Shown one piece after another: positions 44,929-53,870 of a stretch of 64,000 nt of DNA (position 1 is the stretch's first letter; each line of letters starts with the position of its first letter). The stretch is from Salipiger profundus. Its GTDB lineage: Bacteria; Pseudomonadota; Alphaproteobacteria; Rhodobacterales; Rhodobacteraceae. The stretch lies in contig NZ_CP014796.1 of NCBI RefSeq assembly GCF_001969385.1, positions 2,807,501-2,871,500 of the forward strand. The letters are read 5' to 3'. The translations under genes and the position numbers were made by a program. The notes below the pieces were generated by a model. That model had not been told where the DNA came from. It saw only the letters and a list, made by a program, of their open reading frames with translations, and searched no databases.

Positions 44929-46103
44929 ATCGCCTCCCCGGCGGGCTGCTCCTGCAGGCGGTCGAAGAGCACCTTGCTTACGGTCATCATCCGCTTGGTG
45001 AAGCCGCCACCGGCCACCGCGTTGGCGGCGAACAGCGGCACGCGATGCTCGGGCAGGCCCTCGGGGCGGATGATCAGCTCGGCGAGCTGCTGGCCCTCGG
45101 TGATCGGTGCCTTGAGCGGACCGGTGTAGACGACCTCGGCATCGAGCCGCGTGCCGGGAGTGACCGGCACCAGCAGGCGGATGTCTTCCTTCGAGACCAG
45201 CCCGACGCTGTCCTGAGCGCCGAGCCAGACATCGGCCCGGGCCACCTCGCGGTCCTGTTCGACCAGCGTGCGCTCGGCGAACTGGCGGAAGGCCCAGTTG
45301 ACGATCGATTCCGCTTCCTCGGCGCGGCCGCGTTCGCTGTCGAGCCCGGTGATCGCGAAGATCACCCGCCGGTCATCCTGCTTGGCCGAGCCCACAAGAC
45401 CGTAGCCGGCCTCGGAGGTGTGGCCGGTCTTCAGGCCGTCGGCGCCGATGTCGAGCCGCAGCAGCGGGTTGCGGTTGTTCACGTTCGACGGCGCGCGGCC
45501 GTCGAAGGCAAAGGTCCGCTCGCCGAAGATCTCGTAGAACTCGGGGAAGTCGGAGATGATGTGCGAGGCCAGCAGCGTCAGATCGCGCATCGACATGCGG
45601 TGCCCCGGGGCGGGCCAGCCGCTGGCGTTGGCAAAGGTCGAGTTGGTCATGCCGAGCTGCTGCGCACGACGGGTCATCAGCTCCGCGAAGCCCTTCTCGG
45701 TGCCGTCCGGCGAAAGCGCCTCGGCGATCACCGCGCAGGCGTCGTTGCCCGACAGCACGATGATGCCGCGCAGCAGGTCCTCGACCTTCACCCGGTCGGT
45801 GGTGTTGAGAAACATCGTCGAGCCGCCGTAGGACATCGCGTGCTCGCTCACCGGCAGCCGCTCGTCGAGCGTGAGGCGGCCGTCGTGGATCGCCTCGAAC
45901 GCCATGTAGAGCGTCATCAGCTTCGACATCGACGCGGGCGGCAGCGCCTCGTCGGCGTTCTTCGCCATGAGCACGGTGCCGGTGGTGTAGTCGAGCACGA
46001 AGGCGGCACGCGCGCTGGTGTCAAAAGCGGCAGCCTGGCTCGCCATGACCGCCACGGCGGAGGCCGCCGCGAGCAGGTGGCGCAGGGAACGGGTGCGGAT
46101 CAT
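44925..46103 (-). CDS. dacC: D-alanyl-D-alanine carboxypeptidase (PBP5/6 type)
   Basis: A 392-residue periplasmic penicillin-binding protein that trims the terminal D-Ala from peptidoglycan peptides. A signal peptide (HLLAAASAVAVMASQAAAF) is followed by the SxxK motif ASMSKL, the SxN motif SGNDA and the KTG motif LKTGHTSEAGYG. The C-terminal part is the PBP5-C beta domain, then an amphipathic end (TKRMMTVSKVLFDRLQEQ) that can bind the membrane. The paralogue name is tentative; the activity is clear. Confidence 0.92.
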   Translation of the reverse strand: MIRTRSLRHLLAAASAVAVMASQAAAFDTSARAAFVLDYTTGTVLMAKNADEALPPASMSKLMTLYMAFEAIHDGRLTLDERLPVSEHAMSYGGSTMFLNTTDRVKVEDLLRGIIVLSGNDACAVIAEALSPDGTEKGFAELMTRRAQQLGMTNSTFANASGWPAPGHRMSMRDLTLLASHIISDFPEFYEIFGERTFAFDGRAPSNVNNRNPLLRLDIGADGLKTGHTSEAGYGLVGSAKQDDRRVIFAITGLDSERGRAEEAESIVNWAFRQFAERTLVEQDREVARADVWLGAQDSVGLVSKEDIRLLVPVTPGTRLDAEVVYTGPLKAPITEGQQLAELIIRPEGLPEHRVPLFAANAVAGGGFTKRMMTVSKVLFDRLQEQPAGEAM

Positions 46104-46152
46104 CGGAGGGCTCCTTGGTCCATGGCGCCCCGGGGCCGGCGGGGCAGGGGTC

Positions 46153-47079
46153 TCAGTTGGTCACGGCGTAGGCGTCGGTGAAGCCCGTCGCCTTGATCTT
46201 CTCCAGCAGCGCCGCGCGTTCCGAGGCGTTCTGGGCGGGGCCCACGATCACGCGCCAGAAGGTCTTGCCCGAGCTGGTCTGCTTGCGGATCGTCGGCACC
46301 ATGCCCGCCTGCCGCATCGAGGTGGCGGTGTTCTTCGCGTTCTGTTCGACGCTGAAGATGCCGATCTGGATATAGGGCTTGTCGAGCGAGGAGGCCGGTT
46401 TCGGGGCCGCAGCCGGGGCAGGGCGGGTCTCGGCCGGCGGGGGCGCAGTCGCGGCCGCGGGGGCCTGCGCGGAAGGGGCGGGGGCTGCATCGATGGCGGC
46501 CGCCGCGGCGCCTGCGACCGGATCGAGCGTGCCTTCGCTGATTTCTTCGGCCCGTGGTATGGCGGTCGCCTCGGTAGCGGGCGCTGCGCTCGCGGCGGTC
46601 GTCGGGTCTGCCTCGACCTCCTCGCGCCGCAGCGCGATCACGTCGAGGTTGGTCGGCGCGCCGGCGAGCATTTCCAGCGCGGCCGCGGCATCCGAAGACA
46701 CCTGCAGCCGGGGCCCGGGCGTTTCGCGTTCGCGGCGGAACAATGCGCCGATGACGAACTGGCCGTTCTGCTGGTTGCGGATGATGACGCGTTCGGGCTC
46801 TTTCACGTCCGGGTGCGCGACCCAGACACCGCCCAGCGAGGGCCGCCCGTCCCAGAGGCCGGCCTCTGTCGCATGGAAGACCTCGGGTGCCTCGATGTCG
46901 CGCTCGACGGTGCCGCCGCTGCGCGACACGGTGCCGTCGTCTGCGACGACCGTCTTGTCCTTTGATTGAAGGAAGCCCGGCATCTGCGCTCCGTCGCAGG
47001 CGGTGAGCGCCAGCGCGCTCGTCAGCAGAACCGCGCCGCGCGCAGTCGTGCCCCACCGCAGAGAAATCTTGCTGCCCAT
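46153..47079 (-). CDS. SPOR-domain lipoprotein
   Basis: A 308-residue envelope protein. The lipobox LTAC (LLTSALALTACDG) marks a lipoprotein. The middle, residues 150-215, is a long Ala/Pro-rich linker. Residues 225-305 are a SPOR domain (PYIQIGIFSVEQNAKNTATSM, in parts, to FWRVIVGPAQNASERAALLEKI), which binds denuded glycan strands at the septum. Together with the carboxypeptidase 50 bp downstream it points to cell-wall remodelling in division. Confidence 0.88.
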   Translation of the reverse strand: MGSKISLRWGTTARGAVLLTSALALTACDGAQMPGFLQSKDKTVVADDGTVSRSGGTVERDIEAPEVFHATEAGLWDGRPSLGGVWVAHPDVKEPERVIIRNQQNGQFVIGALFRRERETPGPRLQVSSDAAAALEMLAGAPTNLDVIALRREEVEADPTTAASAAPATEATAIPRAEEISEGTLDPVAGAAAAAIDAAPAPSAQAPAAATAPPPAETRPAPAAAPKPASSLDKPYIQIGIFSVEQNAKNTATSMRQAGMVPTIRKQTSSGKTFWRVIVGPAQNASERAALLEKIKATGFTDAYAVTN

Positions 47080-47345
47080 GATGTGCCCCTTACCTGTCCC
47101 TCAGGGTCGAGATGACCTTGCCCTGTCGTCGTCCGGTTCGTTGGTGCCGGACGTTCCGTGCGCCTGCCGGGATCTTCCCGCCCCGGATCGGCGCCCGTCT
47201 CTGCCTCCTGCCGCCCGGTCGGCGACATGTGGCCGAAAGCTTAGCGGTTCGTCACTGGCAAGAAAAGCCTGCTTCGGCCGGATCGGCAGCTTTCCTCGCG
47301 ACGCCATCTTTCAGAATCGCGTGAGCACGGCTAGAGGAACGTGAC

Positions 47346-47435
47346 GGAGGCTTGGCAGAGTGGTCGAATGCGGCGGTCTTGAAAACCGTTGGGCGTGAGA
47401 GCGTCCCCAGGGTTCGAATCCCTGAGCCTCCGCCA
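47346..47435 (+). tRNA. tRNA-Ser(UGA)
   Basis: A 90-nt type II tRNA. The acceptor stem GGAGGCT (47346-47352) pairs with AGCCTCC (47425-47431), then the discriminator G and an encoded CCA (47433-47435). The anticodon loop CTTGAAA gives anticodon TGA. The T arm contains GGTTCGAATCC. A long variable arm (GGGCGTGAGAGCGTCCCC region) fits serine. It marks the left edge of the accessory block that follows. Confidence 0.96.
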
Positions 47436-47738
47436 AATCCGGAAAACCGATGTCCCATGGTTTCGGAATTGGCTCGTATCCCCCTTTTTTCACTGCCCTG
47501 AACACCGTCGTGCGTGTTTTCGTGTTTGAAGATATCGGGCCAGAAGACCACGGGTGCCGAGGCTCTGGCACGCAAGGTCCCGCAAGGGGTGCGTCTGCGC
47601 GACGGCAAGAAATCCATTGGTAATGGGACCGATGATCTCCCGGCGCCTCACGGGAAGGTGTCGCCACTTCAGGAACTGCAACGGGGGCGGATGACGTTCG
47701 CCGTGAGAAAGACATCTTGAAGTGAGAAAGGACGTCTC
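47436..47738 (+). other. region between tRNA-Ser and the dehydrogenase gene; no gene seen
   Basis: The first part, an imperfect hairpin (TCCGGAAAACC to GGTTTCGGA) and then CCCCCTTTTTT (47481-47491), probably ends the tRNA transcript. GGAAC (47672-47676) and CGTT (47695-47698), 18 bases apart, loosely resemble an EcfG-type promoter but the spacing is one base too long. No integrase fragment or repeat of the tRNA end is visible. Confidence 0.4.
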
Positions 47739-49121
47739 ATGACCGACCGCACGATCACCACCGTGAATCCCGCGACCGAGACCGAACTTGCCCGATACGA
47801 ACGTATGAACGACGACCAGATGTTCGAGGCACTGAAGGCCTGCCATGACGCATTTGACGAGTGGCGCCTGACGCCCGCGACGCGCCGTGCCGAGATCATC
47901 GCCCGGATCGGGCAGCAGCTTTCCTCGCGCAAGGAGGAGCTGGCACAGCTCATGACGGATGAGGTCGGCAAGCTGATCGGTGACAGCCGCGACGAGGTCG
48001 ATCTTTGCGCCGCGATCTGTGAATGGACTGCGAAGCAGGGGCCGGAGGTGCTTGCCGACGAGCATCGCTCGCTTCAGGACGGGCGCCAGGGCATCATCAC
48101 CTATTCGCCGGTCGGCGTCATCTACGGGATCCAGCCGTGGAACTTCCCGGCCTATCAGGCCGTCCGCTATTCGATCGCCAATCTGATGGCCGGCAACGGT
48201 GTGCTGCTGAAGCACGCGGCAAACTGCACCGGTAGCGGGCTGCTGCTGCGCGAGATCTACGAATCCGCCGGCCTTCCGAAAAATCTCTTCACCGTCATGA
48301 CCATCGACCACGACCAGTCGGACAAGCTGATCGCGCACGAGCTGGTGCGTGGCGTCACGATGACCGGCAGCGCCTCGGGCGGCAGCATCATCGCGAAGAC
48401 CGCGGGCGAGCATCTCAAGAAGACGGTGCTCGAGCTCGGTTCGAACGATGCCTACCTCGTGCTCGAGGACGCGGACCTCGACCTCGCGGTGAAGACCTGC
48501 GTGGCAGGCCGCATCTACAACAACGGCGAGACCTGCGTGAACGCCAAGCGGTTCATCGTGACCGATGCCGTCTACGACGCCTTCGTGGAGCGCTACGTCG
48601 ATGCGATGTCCAAGGTCGTTGCGGGCAATCCGAACGACGAGGAGACCGGGCTTGGTCCCATGGCGCGCGGAGATCTGCGGGACACCCTTCATCAGCAGGT
48701 GCGCGACAGCGTCGACAAGGGGGCTCGCATCGCCTGCGGTGGCAGCCTGCCGGGCGGCCAGGGTTACTACTATCCCGCGACCGTGCTGACCGACGTGAAG
48801 CCGGGCCAGCCGGCCTATGACGAGGAACTCTTCGGTCCGGTGGCCTCGGTGATCCGGGCGGAGGACGACGAGGACGCAATGCGTATCGCCAACGACAGCC
48901 GCTTCGGCCTGGGCGGTGGCATCTTCTCGAAGGACGAAGCCCGTGCCACCGAACTGGCCCGGACACATTTCGACACCGGCATGGTGTTCATCAACCACTT
49001 CAACCTTGCCACGCCGGAGATGCCTTTCGGTGGCGTGAAGGACTCCGGCTATGGTCGCGAACACGGTGGTTTCGGGATGCGCGAGTTCGTCAATGCCAAG
49101 GCGATCGCCATCGCCGCCTGA
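47739..49121 (+). CDS. NAD(P)-dependent succinate-semialdehyde dehydrogenase-like
   Basis: A 460-residue aldehyde dehydrogenase, close to the Sad/YneI-type succinate-semialdehyde dehydrogenases that oxidise succinate semialdehyde to succinate. Visible are the cofactor site YGIQPWNFPAYQ, the general base Glu in TVLELGSNDAYLVLEDAD and the nucleophile Cys in NGETCVNAKR. ELGSNDA is characteristic of this subfamily. No GABA transaminase is nearby, so the aldehyde source is unknown. A strong terminator follows. Confidence 0.88.
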   Translation: MTDRTITTVNPATETELARYERMNDDQMFEALKACHDAFDEWRLTPATRRAEIIARIGQQLSSRKEELAQLMTDEVGKLIGDSRDEVDLCAAICEWTAKQGPEVLADEHRSLQDGRQGIITYSPVGVIYGIQPWNFPAYQAVRYSIANLMAGNGVLLKHAANCTGSGLLLREIYESAGLPKNLFTVMTIDHDQSDKLIAHELVRGVTMTGSASGGSIIAKTAGEHLKKTVLELGSNDAYLVLEDADLDLAVKTCVAGRIYNNGETCVNAKRFIVTDAVYDAFVERYVDAMSKVVAGNPNDEETGLGPMARGDLRDTLHQQVRDSVDKGARIACGGSLPGGQGYYYPATVLTDVKPGQPAYDEELFGPVASVIRAEDDEDAMRIANDSRFGLGGGIFSKDEARATELARTHFDTGMVFINHFNLATPEMPFGGVKDSGYGREHGGFGMREFVNAKAIAIAA

Positions 49122-49173
49122 GGGGCCTTCCCCAACAGCGCCCGGGCTGACCGGGCCTGAAACCAAGACGGCG

Positions 49174-49206
49174 AGCAGGTGGCCACAAGGCCACCTGCTT
49201 TGTTCG
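49174..49206 (+). terminator. Rho-independent terminator of the aldehyde dehydrogenase gene
   Basis: AGCAGGTGGCC (49174-49184) pairs perfectly with GGCCACCTGCT (49189-49199), loop ACAA, followed by TTTGTTC. Confidence 0.92.
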
Positions 49207-49322
49207 TGTAGACGCGGGGCATCATCGCTGAGCTGCCCGAAGATCCCGGCGGGCTGGAAAGGCCACCCACCGTGAGACCGGTCTTTTCCCGGGGCCATGA
49301 ACGGATGACTGCGTGTCGAGGG

Positions 49323-49348
49323 GGAACCCTGCGCAGTTCAGGGTTGTT
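49323..49348 (+). promoter_or_regulatory. candidate EcfG-type promoter of the first GH13 gene
   Basis: GGAAC (49323-49327), 17 bases, then TGTT (49345-49348). The alphaproteobacterial general-stress sigma EcfG prefers GGAAC-N16/17-CGTT. The site is about 40 bp before the start codon. Confidence 0.4.
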
Positions 49349-49388
49349 TGGTCAGCATATACAATCACTTCTCAGTTGGAGACTTCGC

Positions 49389-51092
49389 ATGTCCGGACAG
49401 GAGGGAGACGCCCAACTCGCCTACGCGATTGCTCATCTCGAAGCGCCGCCGGATCCACCGGAGTGGTGGCGCGGTGCCGTTTTCTACGAAATCTATATCC
49501 GCTCGTTCAATGACGCTTCAGGGGATGGGCTCGGAGACATCAACGGTATCACCGAGAAGCTGGACTACCTCGCCGGGCTTGGTGTCGACGGGATCTGGCT
49601 GGCGCCGCCCTATGCCTCGCCACAGGATGACAACGGCTACGACATAAGCGATTTCAAGGATATAGATCCGATCTTCGGAACCGTTGATGATCTCAAGATC
49701 CTTATCGATAAGTGTCATGATGCCGGATTGAAAATCCTGCTTGATCTTGTCATGGGGCACAGTTCGGATCAGCATCCCTGGTTCATCGAGAGCGCCAGCT
49801 CGCGCGATAACGACAAGGCGGACTGGTATGTCTGGGCGGATCCTGCACCCGACGGTGGCCCTCCGAACAATTGGCTCAGTTCGTTCGGCGGCCGGGCCTG
49901 GAGGTGGGAACCGAGACGTGCGCAATATTGCTATCGCCCGTTCCTGCGCAGCCAGCCTGCGCTCAACCTCGCCAATCAGGAAGTGCTGGCGGCGATGCTC
50001 GACGTCATGCGTTTCTGGCTCGACCTCGGCGTCGACGGATTCCGTGTGGACGCGGTGCAGTGCCTCTCCTTCGACGCGGCCCTGCGCTCGAACCCGGCTG
50101 CCATAGCGGGTGAGAACCCTTCCTTGGGAGGCGGTCCGAACAATCCCTTCGGCGGCCAGATGCACCTCTTTGACCGCGATGTTCCGCGAGCGCTCCCGTT
50201 GCTGCACCATTTCCGGAGGGTGGCGGACGAATACGAGCCCGAGAGGGTCCTGATCGGGGAGCTTGCGGATGTCGACAGTTCTCGGCTGGCACCGAAATAC
50301 ACGGTGGGCGACGACAGGTTGCACGCGGTCTACGACTTCGACCTGATCAACCGGGCCGACACCGTCCGCGAATGGCGCAAGTTGATCGATATCCGGTCGC
50401 GTTACCTCGTTCCCGGGACAAGCCTGAACGTCTTCACCAATCACGACTCTCCGCGTGCAGTAAGCAACCTGATGCCAAGCGCGTGCGCCGAGGGGCGCTC
50501 GCAGGAGGCTGCGAAGCTGCTGCTCTTCCTTCAGGCGACGCTGGCCGGAGGCATGATCCTTTTTCAGGGGGATGAACTTGGGCTCGAGCAGCCGGACCTG
50601 AGCGCGGGCGAAATCACCGACCCGTGGGCGAGGGCGCTGTGGCCCGACTTCGAGGGCCGGGACGGTGTGCGTTGCCCGCTGCCTTGGAAGTCGGAGACGC
50701 TCAATGCCGGCTTCTCGGATGCAGACACGCCCTGGAAGCGGGCGCGGGACAGCCAGCGGGAAAGCGCGGTCGACGTGCAGGAAGATGATCCGGACTCGGT
50801 CCTGCACTTCACGCGCGAGCTACTCGCCTGGCGTCGCAGCGTCCCGATGCTGCGTATCGCAGCTGAACGCGTGCTTCCGGATATGCCTGATGGGGTCATC
50901 GGCGTATGTCGTGAACACGCCGGAGAGGCGCTTTTCGTCTACCTGAATTTCGGCCTGAAGCAGGTATCTCTTCCGCTTTCGGAGCCGAACCTGCAGGCAG
51001 CGTTCAGCTGCGGCCACTCCGAGGTTGAAGGGGATAGCCTGACGCTCGGCTCGCTGTCGGGTGTCGTCTTGCGAAAAGTGGCGCAGGGATAG
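49389..51092 (+). CDS. GH13 alpha-glucosidase-like protein (cytoplasmic)
   Basis: A 567-residue glycoside hydrolase family 13 enzyme without signal peptide, expected to hydrolyse short alpha-glucosides in the cytoplasm. Region I is DLVMGHSSDQHPWF. The nucleophile Asp is in VDGFRVDAVQ, the acid/base Glu in VLIGELADVD and the third Asp in FTNHDSPR. EIYIRSFNDASGDGLGDING is the oligo-1,6-glucosidase-like opening. The ATG at 49389 follows GGAG by six bases; upstream in-frame codons give sequence unlike the family. A second GH13 gene lies at 57634. Confidence 0.88.
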   Translation: MSGQEGDAQLAYAIAHLEAPPDPPEWWRGAVFYEIYIRSFNDASGDGLGDINGITEKLDYLAGLGVDGIWLAPPYASPQDDNGYDISDFKDIDPIFGTVDDLKILIDKCHDAGLKILLDLVMGHSSDQHPWFIESASSRDNDKADWYVWADPAPDGGPPNNWLSSFGGRAWRWEPRRAQYCYRPFLRSQPALNLANQEVLAAMLDVMRFWLDLGVDGFRVDAVQCLSFDAALRSNPAAIAGENPSLGGGPNNPFGGQMHLFDRDVPRALPLLHHFRRVADEYEPERVLIGELADVDSSRLAPKYTVGDDRLHAVYDFDLINRADTVREWRKLIDIRSRYLVPGTSLNVFTNHDSPRAVSNLMPSACAEGRSQEAAKLLLFLQATLAGGMILFQGDELGLEQPDLSAGEITDPWARALWPDFEGRDGVRCPLPWKSETLNAGFSDADTPWKRARDSQRESAVDVQEDDPDSVLHFTRELLAWRRSVPMLRIAAERVLPDMPDGVIGVCREHAGEALFVYLNFGLKQVSLPLSEPNLQAAFSCGHSEVEGDSLTLGSLSGVVLRKVAQG

Positions 51093-51121
51093 CAGATCCC
51101 TTCCAGCCGCAGACGGCGGAG

Positions 51122-51157
51122 GGCGGAGGGCATGGCAGCTTGACCACGCCCTCCGCC
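51122..51157. terminator. terminator-like hairpin between convergent GH13 and BON genes
   Basis: GGCGGAGGGC (51122-51131) pairs with GCCCTCCGCC (51148-51157) around 16 bases. There is no T-run on either side, so its strength is uncertain. Confidence 0.45.
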
Positions 51158-51164
51158 TGGACTG

Positions 51165-51527
51165 TCAGATTTCCGCGACCTTGAGCTGGTTCTTGACGCT
51201 CAGAGTGCCGGGCACCGCAGCTGCGATGGCAGCGGCGAGCGTTCTCTGGAATTCCAGTTCCACCCGACCGGTGAGTTCGACGTTGCCAGCGGAAGACCGT
51301 GTTTCGATGTTCTGGCCTTCGAGGCGCCCGTCGGATTGCAGCGCCCTCGAGACGGCTTGCTTCAGTTCATCGTCGGCTGGTCGAGCGCCGTCAGCCGGGA
51401 CAGACGCCGGGTCACCGACTTCGATGGGTTGGCGAACCCCTTCGTAGCCGCCCGGGCGGCTTGGCTCGGCGAATTCGGAAAAGACGGTCTTTTCGGTCTT
51501 CTCGGCCTGCTTCGTTTCCTGTGACAT
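51165..51527 (-). CDS. BON-domain protein
   Basis: A 120-residue protein. The first 55 residues are a charged, disordered-looking segment (ETKQAEKTEKTVFSEFAEP). A single BON domain follows (DDELKQAVSRALQSDGRL to LSVKNQLKV), with the conserved Gly in NVELTGRVE. BON domains bind phospholipid membranes; OsmY is a stress-induced example, but there is no signal peptide here, so it stays inside the cell. The ATG follows AAAGGAGG. A GGAAC-N17-GTT site lies 70 bp upstream. Confidence 0.85.
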   Translation of the reverse strand: MSQETKQAEKTEKTVFSEFAEPSRPGGYEGVRQPIEVGDPASVPADGARPADDELKQAVSRALQSDGRLEGQNIETRSSAGNVELTGRVELEFQRTLAAAIAAAVPGTLSVKNQLKVAEI

Positions 51528-51595
51528 GGATCCTCCTTTGCAGATGTCGCCATCCGTCATGGCGGAGACGGCAATGGATGGTTGTCTGTTTCCTC

Positions 51596-51620
51596 AACCA
51601 GAGGGGAGGAACCTTGTTCC
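51596..51620 (-). promoter_or_regulatory. candidate EcfG-type promoter of the BON gene
   Basis: On the minus strand GGAAC (51620-51616), 17 bases, GTT (51598-51596). It lies about 70 bp upstream of the BON start codon, in agreement with a stress promoter. Confidence 0.5.
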
Positions 51621-51657
51621 GAGGCGTTCCGAAGACGTGAACCGGGCGCAGCCCCGC

Positions 51658-52416
51658 TCAGGCCAGATGCGGTTGCCCGTTGCCAGCGGTCACGCCACCG
51701 TCGACCGCGAGGGCCACGCCGGTGATGAAGCTCGCTTCCCGCGAAGCGAGGAACAGGATTGCTGCGGCGACCTCTTCCGCTTCGCCGATGCGGCCCATTG
51801 GAATTGCCGCACGGAACGCCTCGAGCTTCTCGGGCTGCTCCTCGACCGATCTGCTCATCGCCGTTCGTGTCAGGGTCGGGCAGACGGCGTTGACGCGCAC
51901 ATCGAGCGGCGCGAGATCGATTGCCAGCGCGTTGGTCAGGCGCACGGCCGCGCCCTTGGCCGCGTCGTAGGCTTCCATCGCGCTGTCACCGCCGAGCCCG
52001 GCCACGGATGCCACGTTCACGATGGCGCCGCCCTGGCTTTCAAGAGCGGGCCGTGCCGCTTCGCACACGTAGTGCGTGCCGTGAACATCGGCTTCGAAAT
52101 GTGCACGCCACGTCGCGTCGGACATCTCGTTGTCGAGATCGGTGACGGGGTAGCCCGCGCTGTTGACGACGATATCGAGTCCGCCCATCCGCCCGATTGC
52201 GTCGTCTACAGCTTCCGTCACCGCGTGGCGATCGGAGACATCGCAGGTGATCCGATGGCATTTCCCGGGGTCCATCGCTTCCGCTGCCTCTTCCGACCAG
52301 ACCCTGTCGATGAGGCAGACGTCGGCCCCTTCCTCGGCGAAGCGCTTGGCGGTTGCCAGCCCGATACCCGAGCCGGCCCCGGTCACGATTGCCTTGCAGT
52401 CTTCGAAACGGTTCAT
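51658..52416 (-). CDS. SDR family oxidoreductase
   Basis: A 252-residue classical short-chain dehydrogenase. The cofactor motif TGAGSGIG is near residue 12, NSAG near 85, and the catalytic Ser/Tyr/Lys are in NVASVAG and YDAAKGAAV. The Asp in CLIDR at the end of strand 2 suggests NAD(H). Substrate unknown. It lies between the P450 and BON genes on the same strand with its own candidate stress promoter. Confidence 0.9.
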   Translation of the reverse strand: MNRFEDCKAIVTGAGSGIGLATAKRFAEEGADVCLIDRVWSEEAAEAMDPGKCHRITCDVSDRHAVTEAVDDAIGRMGGLDIVVNSAGYPVTDLDNEMSDATWRAHFEADVHGTHYVCEAARPALESQGGAIVNVASVAGLGGDSAMEAYDAAKGAAVRLTNALAIDLAPLDVRVNAVCPTLTRTAMSRSVEEQPEKLEAFRAAIPMGRIGEAEEVAAAILFLASREASFITGVALAVDGGVTAGNGQPHLA

Positions 52417-52451
52417 GGGACACTCTCCCGTTGCAGTCTGCTTGTTTGCGC

Positions 52452-52477
52452 AACTTCCGCTTTCGCAGGAAGGTTCC
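52452..52477 (-). promoter_or_regulatory. candidate EcfG-type promoter of the SDR gene
   Basis: On the minus strand GGAAC (52477-52473), 17 bases, AGTT (52455-52452), 36 bp upstream of the start codon. Spacing fits; the fourth base of the -10 part differs from the CGTT consensus. Confidence 0.42.
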
Positions 52478-52523
52478 CGTCACCGCAGAAGAATGCCGGG
52501 TCCCCGCGAAGAGGCTGGCGCGC

Positions 52524-53765
52524 TCAAGCGGGCCCCGACGGAGCGGGTGGGGCTACCGACATCCTCAGCCCTTCGCGGGGCACGGGGGGGAACTCACTCG
52601 CGGGAAGCGACAGATCCTGCTCGGGAACGCTTCGGTCCGAAAGCCTTAGCTGGGAAACGGCCTCGGTGAGTATTGCCACCGAAAGCCATTCTCCCGGGCA
52701 CCGGTGGTTTTGAAGGTAGCTTCCGCCCCCTTGTGGCACCATGGCCTCGGGTTGAGAGACGAAACCCAGATGACGCTCGGGGCGGAAGGCCTCCGGCTTG
52801 CTCCATGCAGATGGATCGTGGTTGGTGCCGTGCAGGTCAAGCAGGAGCCAGTCACCGCGATCGAACCGGGCGCCGTGCCAGTCGAAGGGCTCAAGGACGC
52901 GACCGCCGATCATCGGAAAGAACGGGTAGAGGCGCCGGACTTCCTCGGCGAACGCTCTGTCGGCCTCTTCGCCTGCGTCGCCGGCGCCGTGAAGATGCAT
53001 TGCGTGCGCGGCGAAGAGGACGTAGCGCCCGACTGCCACGATGGGCCGCAACACGTTCAGAAGCTCGACCGCCGCAACCTCTTCGCTCATGAGGGCACCG
53101 TCGGCGTCGCGATGCCCGGCCAGCGTGCCGAGCACGCCCGATGCTTTGGCTTGGGCACGAGCATCACGAACGAGATGCCTTGCCCAGCGCTCGGAACGGC
53201 GGCGAAGCGCTCGGGCTCGCAGGTATGCGGGCCCGAGCTTGCCGGCCGCCCGATACATCGTGGCGAGTTCGGTCGCGCGCCGCTCGACATCCTGCGTGGC
53301 AGGATCGATGCCGCACCAGCGCATGGCCAGGCGTGTCATCATGACGTCGAGCTCTTCATCGAGAACGATCTCGCGTCCTTGCCAGCCGCTGACCGCGGCA
53401 CGCCATTCCTCCCGGAACAATCGCCTTGCTTCGTCCAGCCTCATGGCATCCATCATGTCGAGGAACATTTCCTTGCGCACGCGATGAGCATGCCCGTCGA
53501 GCGTCTGAACGCTGCCCTTGTCCTGAAGCAGCGCGACAACGGTGGAGGGCATGGCCCCACGGCGCGTCATGCGGCCCGCTTCATAGAACATCTCCACGGC
53601 TTCGGGCCCTCGAACGCAGGTGACCGGGCGCAGCATGATCCGGGTCGTGAAGGCATCCGTGTTCATTTGTTCGAAGCGGCGAGGGGCGTAGTGATAGCCC
53701 TCGCAAAGAAACGCGGCCGTGTGGTCCGGACCTCTGGCCTGCGGAATGGTCGCTGCGCTGGACAT
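52524..53765 (-). CDS. cytochrome P450, CYP152 (fatty acid peroxygenase) type
   Basis: A 413-residue heme protein. The heme-ligand Cys356 lies in GGGSYLQNHRCPGEWLSVAI. The I-helix has LLNVLRPIVAVGRY, with Arg-Pro in place of the usual acid-Thr pair. Both features are hallmarks of CYP152 peroxygenases, which use hydrogen peroxide to hydroxylate or decarboxylate fatty acids and need no redox partner. No ferredoxin or reductase gene is close, which agrees. The ATG at 53765 follows GGAGGAAG. The gene is 106 bp downstream of phosphoketolase and may be read from the same transcript. Confidence 0.85.
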   Translation of the reverse strand: MSSAATIPQARGPDHTAAFLCEGYHYAPRRFEQMNTDAFTTRIMLRPVTCVRGPEAVEMFYEAGRMTRRGAMPSTVVALLQDKGSVQTLDGHAHRVRKEMFLDMMDAMRLDEARRLFREEWRAAVSGWQGREIVLDEELDVMMTRLAMRWCGIDPATQDVERRATELATMYRAAGKLGPAYLRARALRRRSERWARHLVRDARAQAKASGVLGTLAGHRDADGALMSEEVAAVELLNVLRPIVAVGRYVLFAAHAMHLHGAGDAGEEADRAFAEEVRRLYPFFPMIGGRVLEPFDWHGARFDRGDWLLLDLHGTNHDPSAWSKPEAFRPERHLGFVSQPEAMVPQGGGSYLQNHRCPGEWLSVAILTEAVSQLRLSDRSVPEQDLSLPASEFPPVPREGLRMSVAPPAPSGPA

Positions 53766-53870
53766 CGTGCTTCCTCCTTCGTCGATGGTGCCGGGGCATC
53801 GCGGCGAGCGATGTGCCGCACCGGTTTTCCGCCGGCGGCGCACCGCGTCGTTGCTGACCAGACAGGCGGG

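Noticed and set aside
47672..47698. EcfG promoter of the aldehyde dehydrogenase gene
   Set aside because: GGAAC and CGTT are present but 18 bases apart, one more than the accepted range; kept only as a note.
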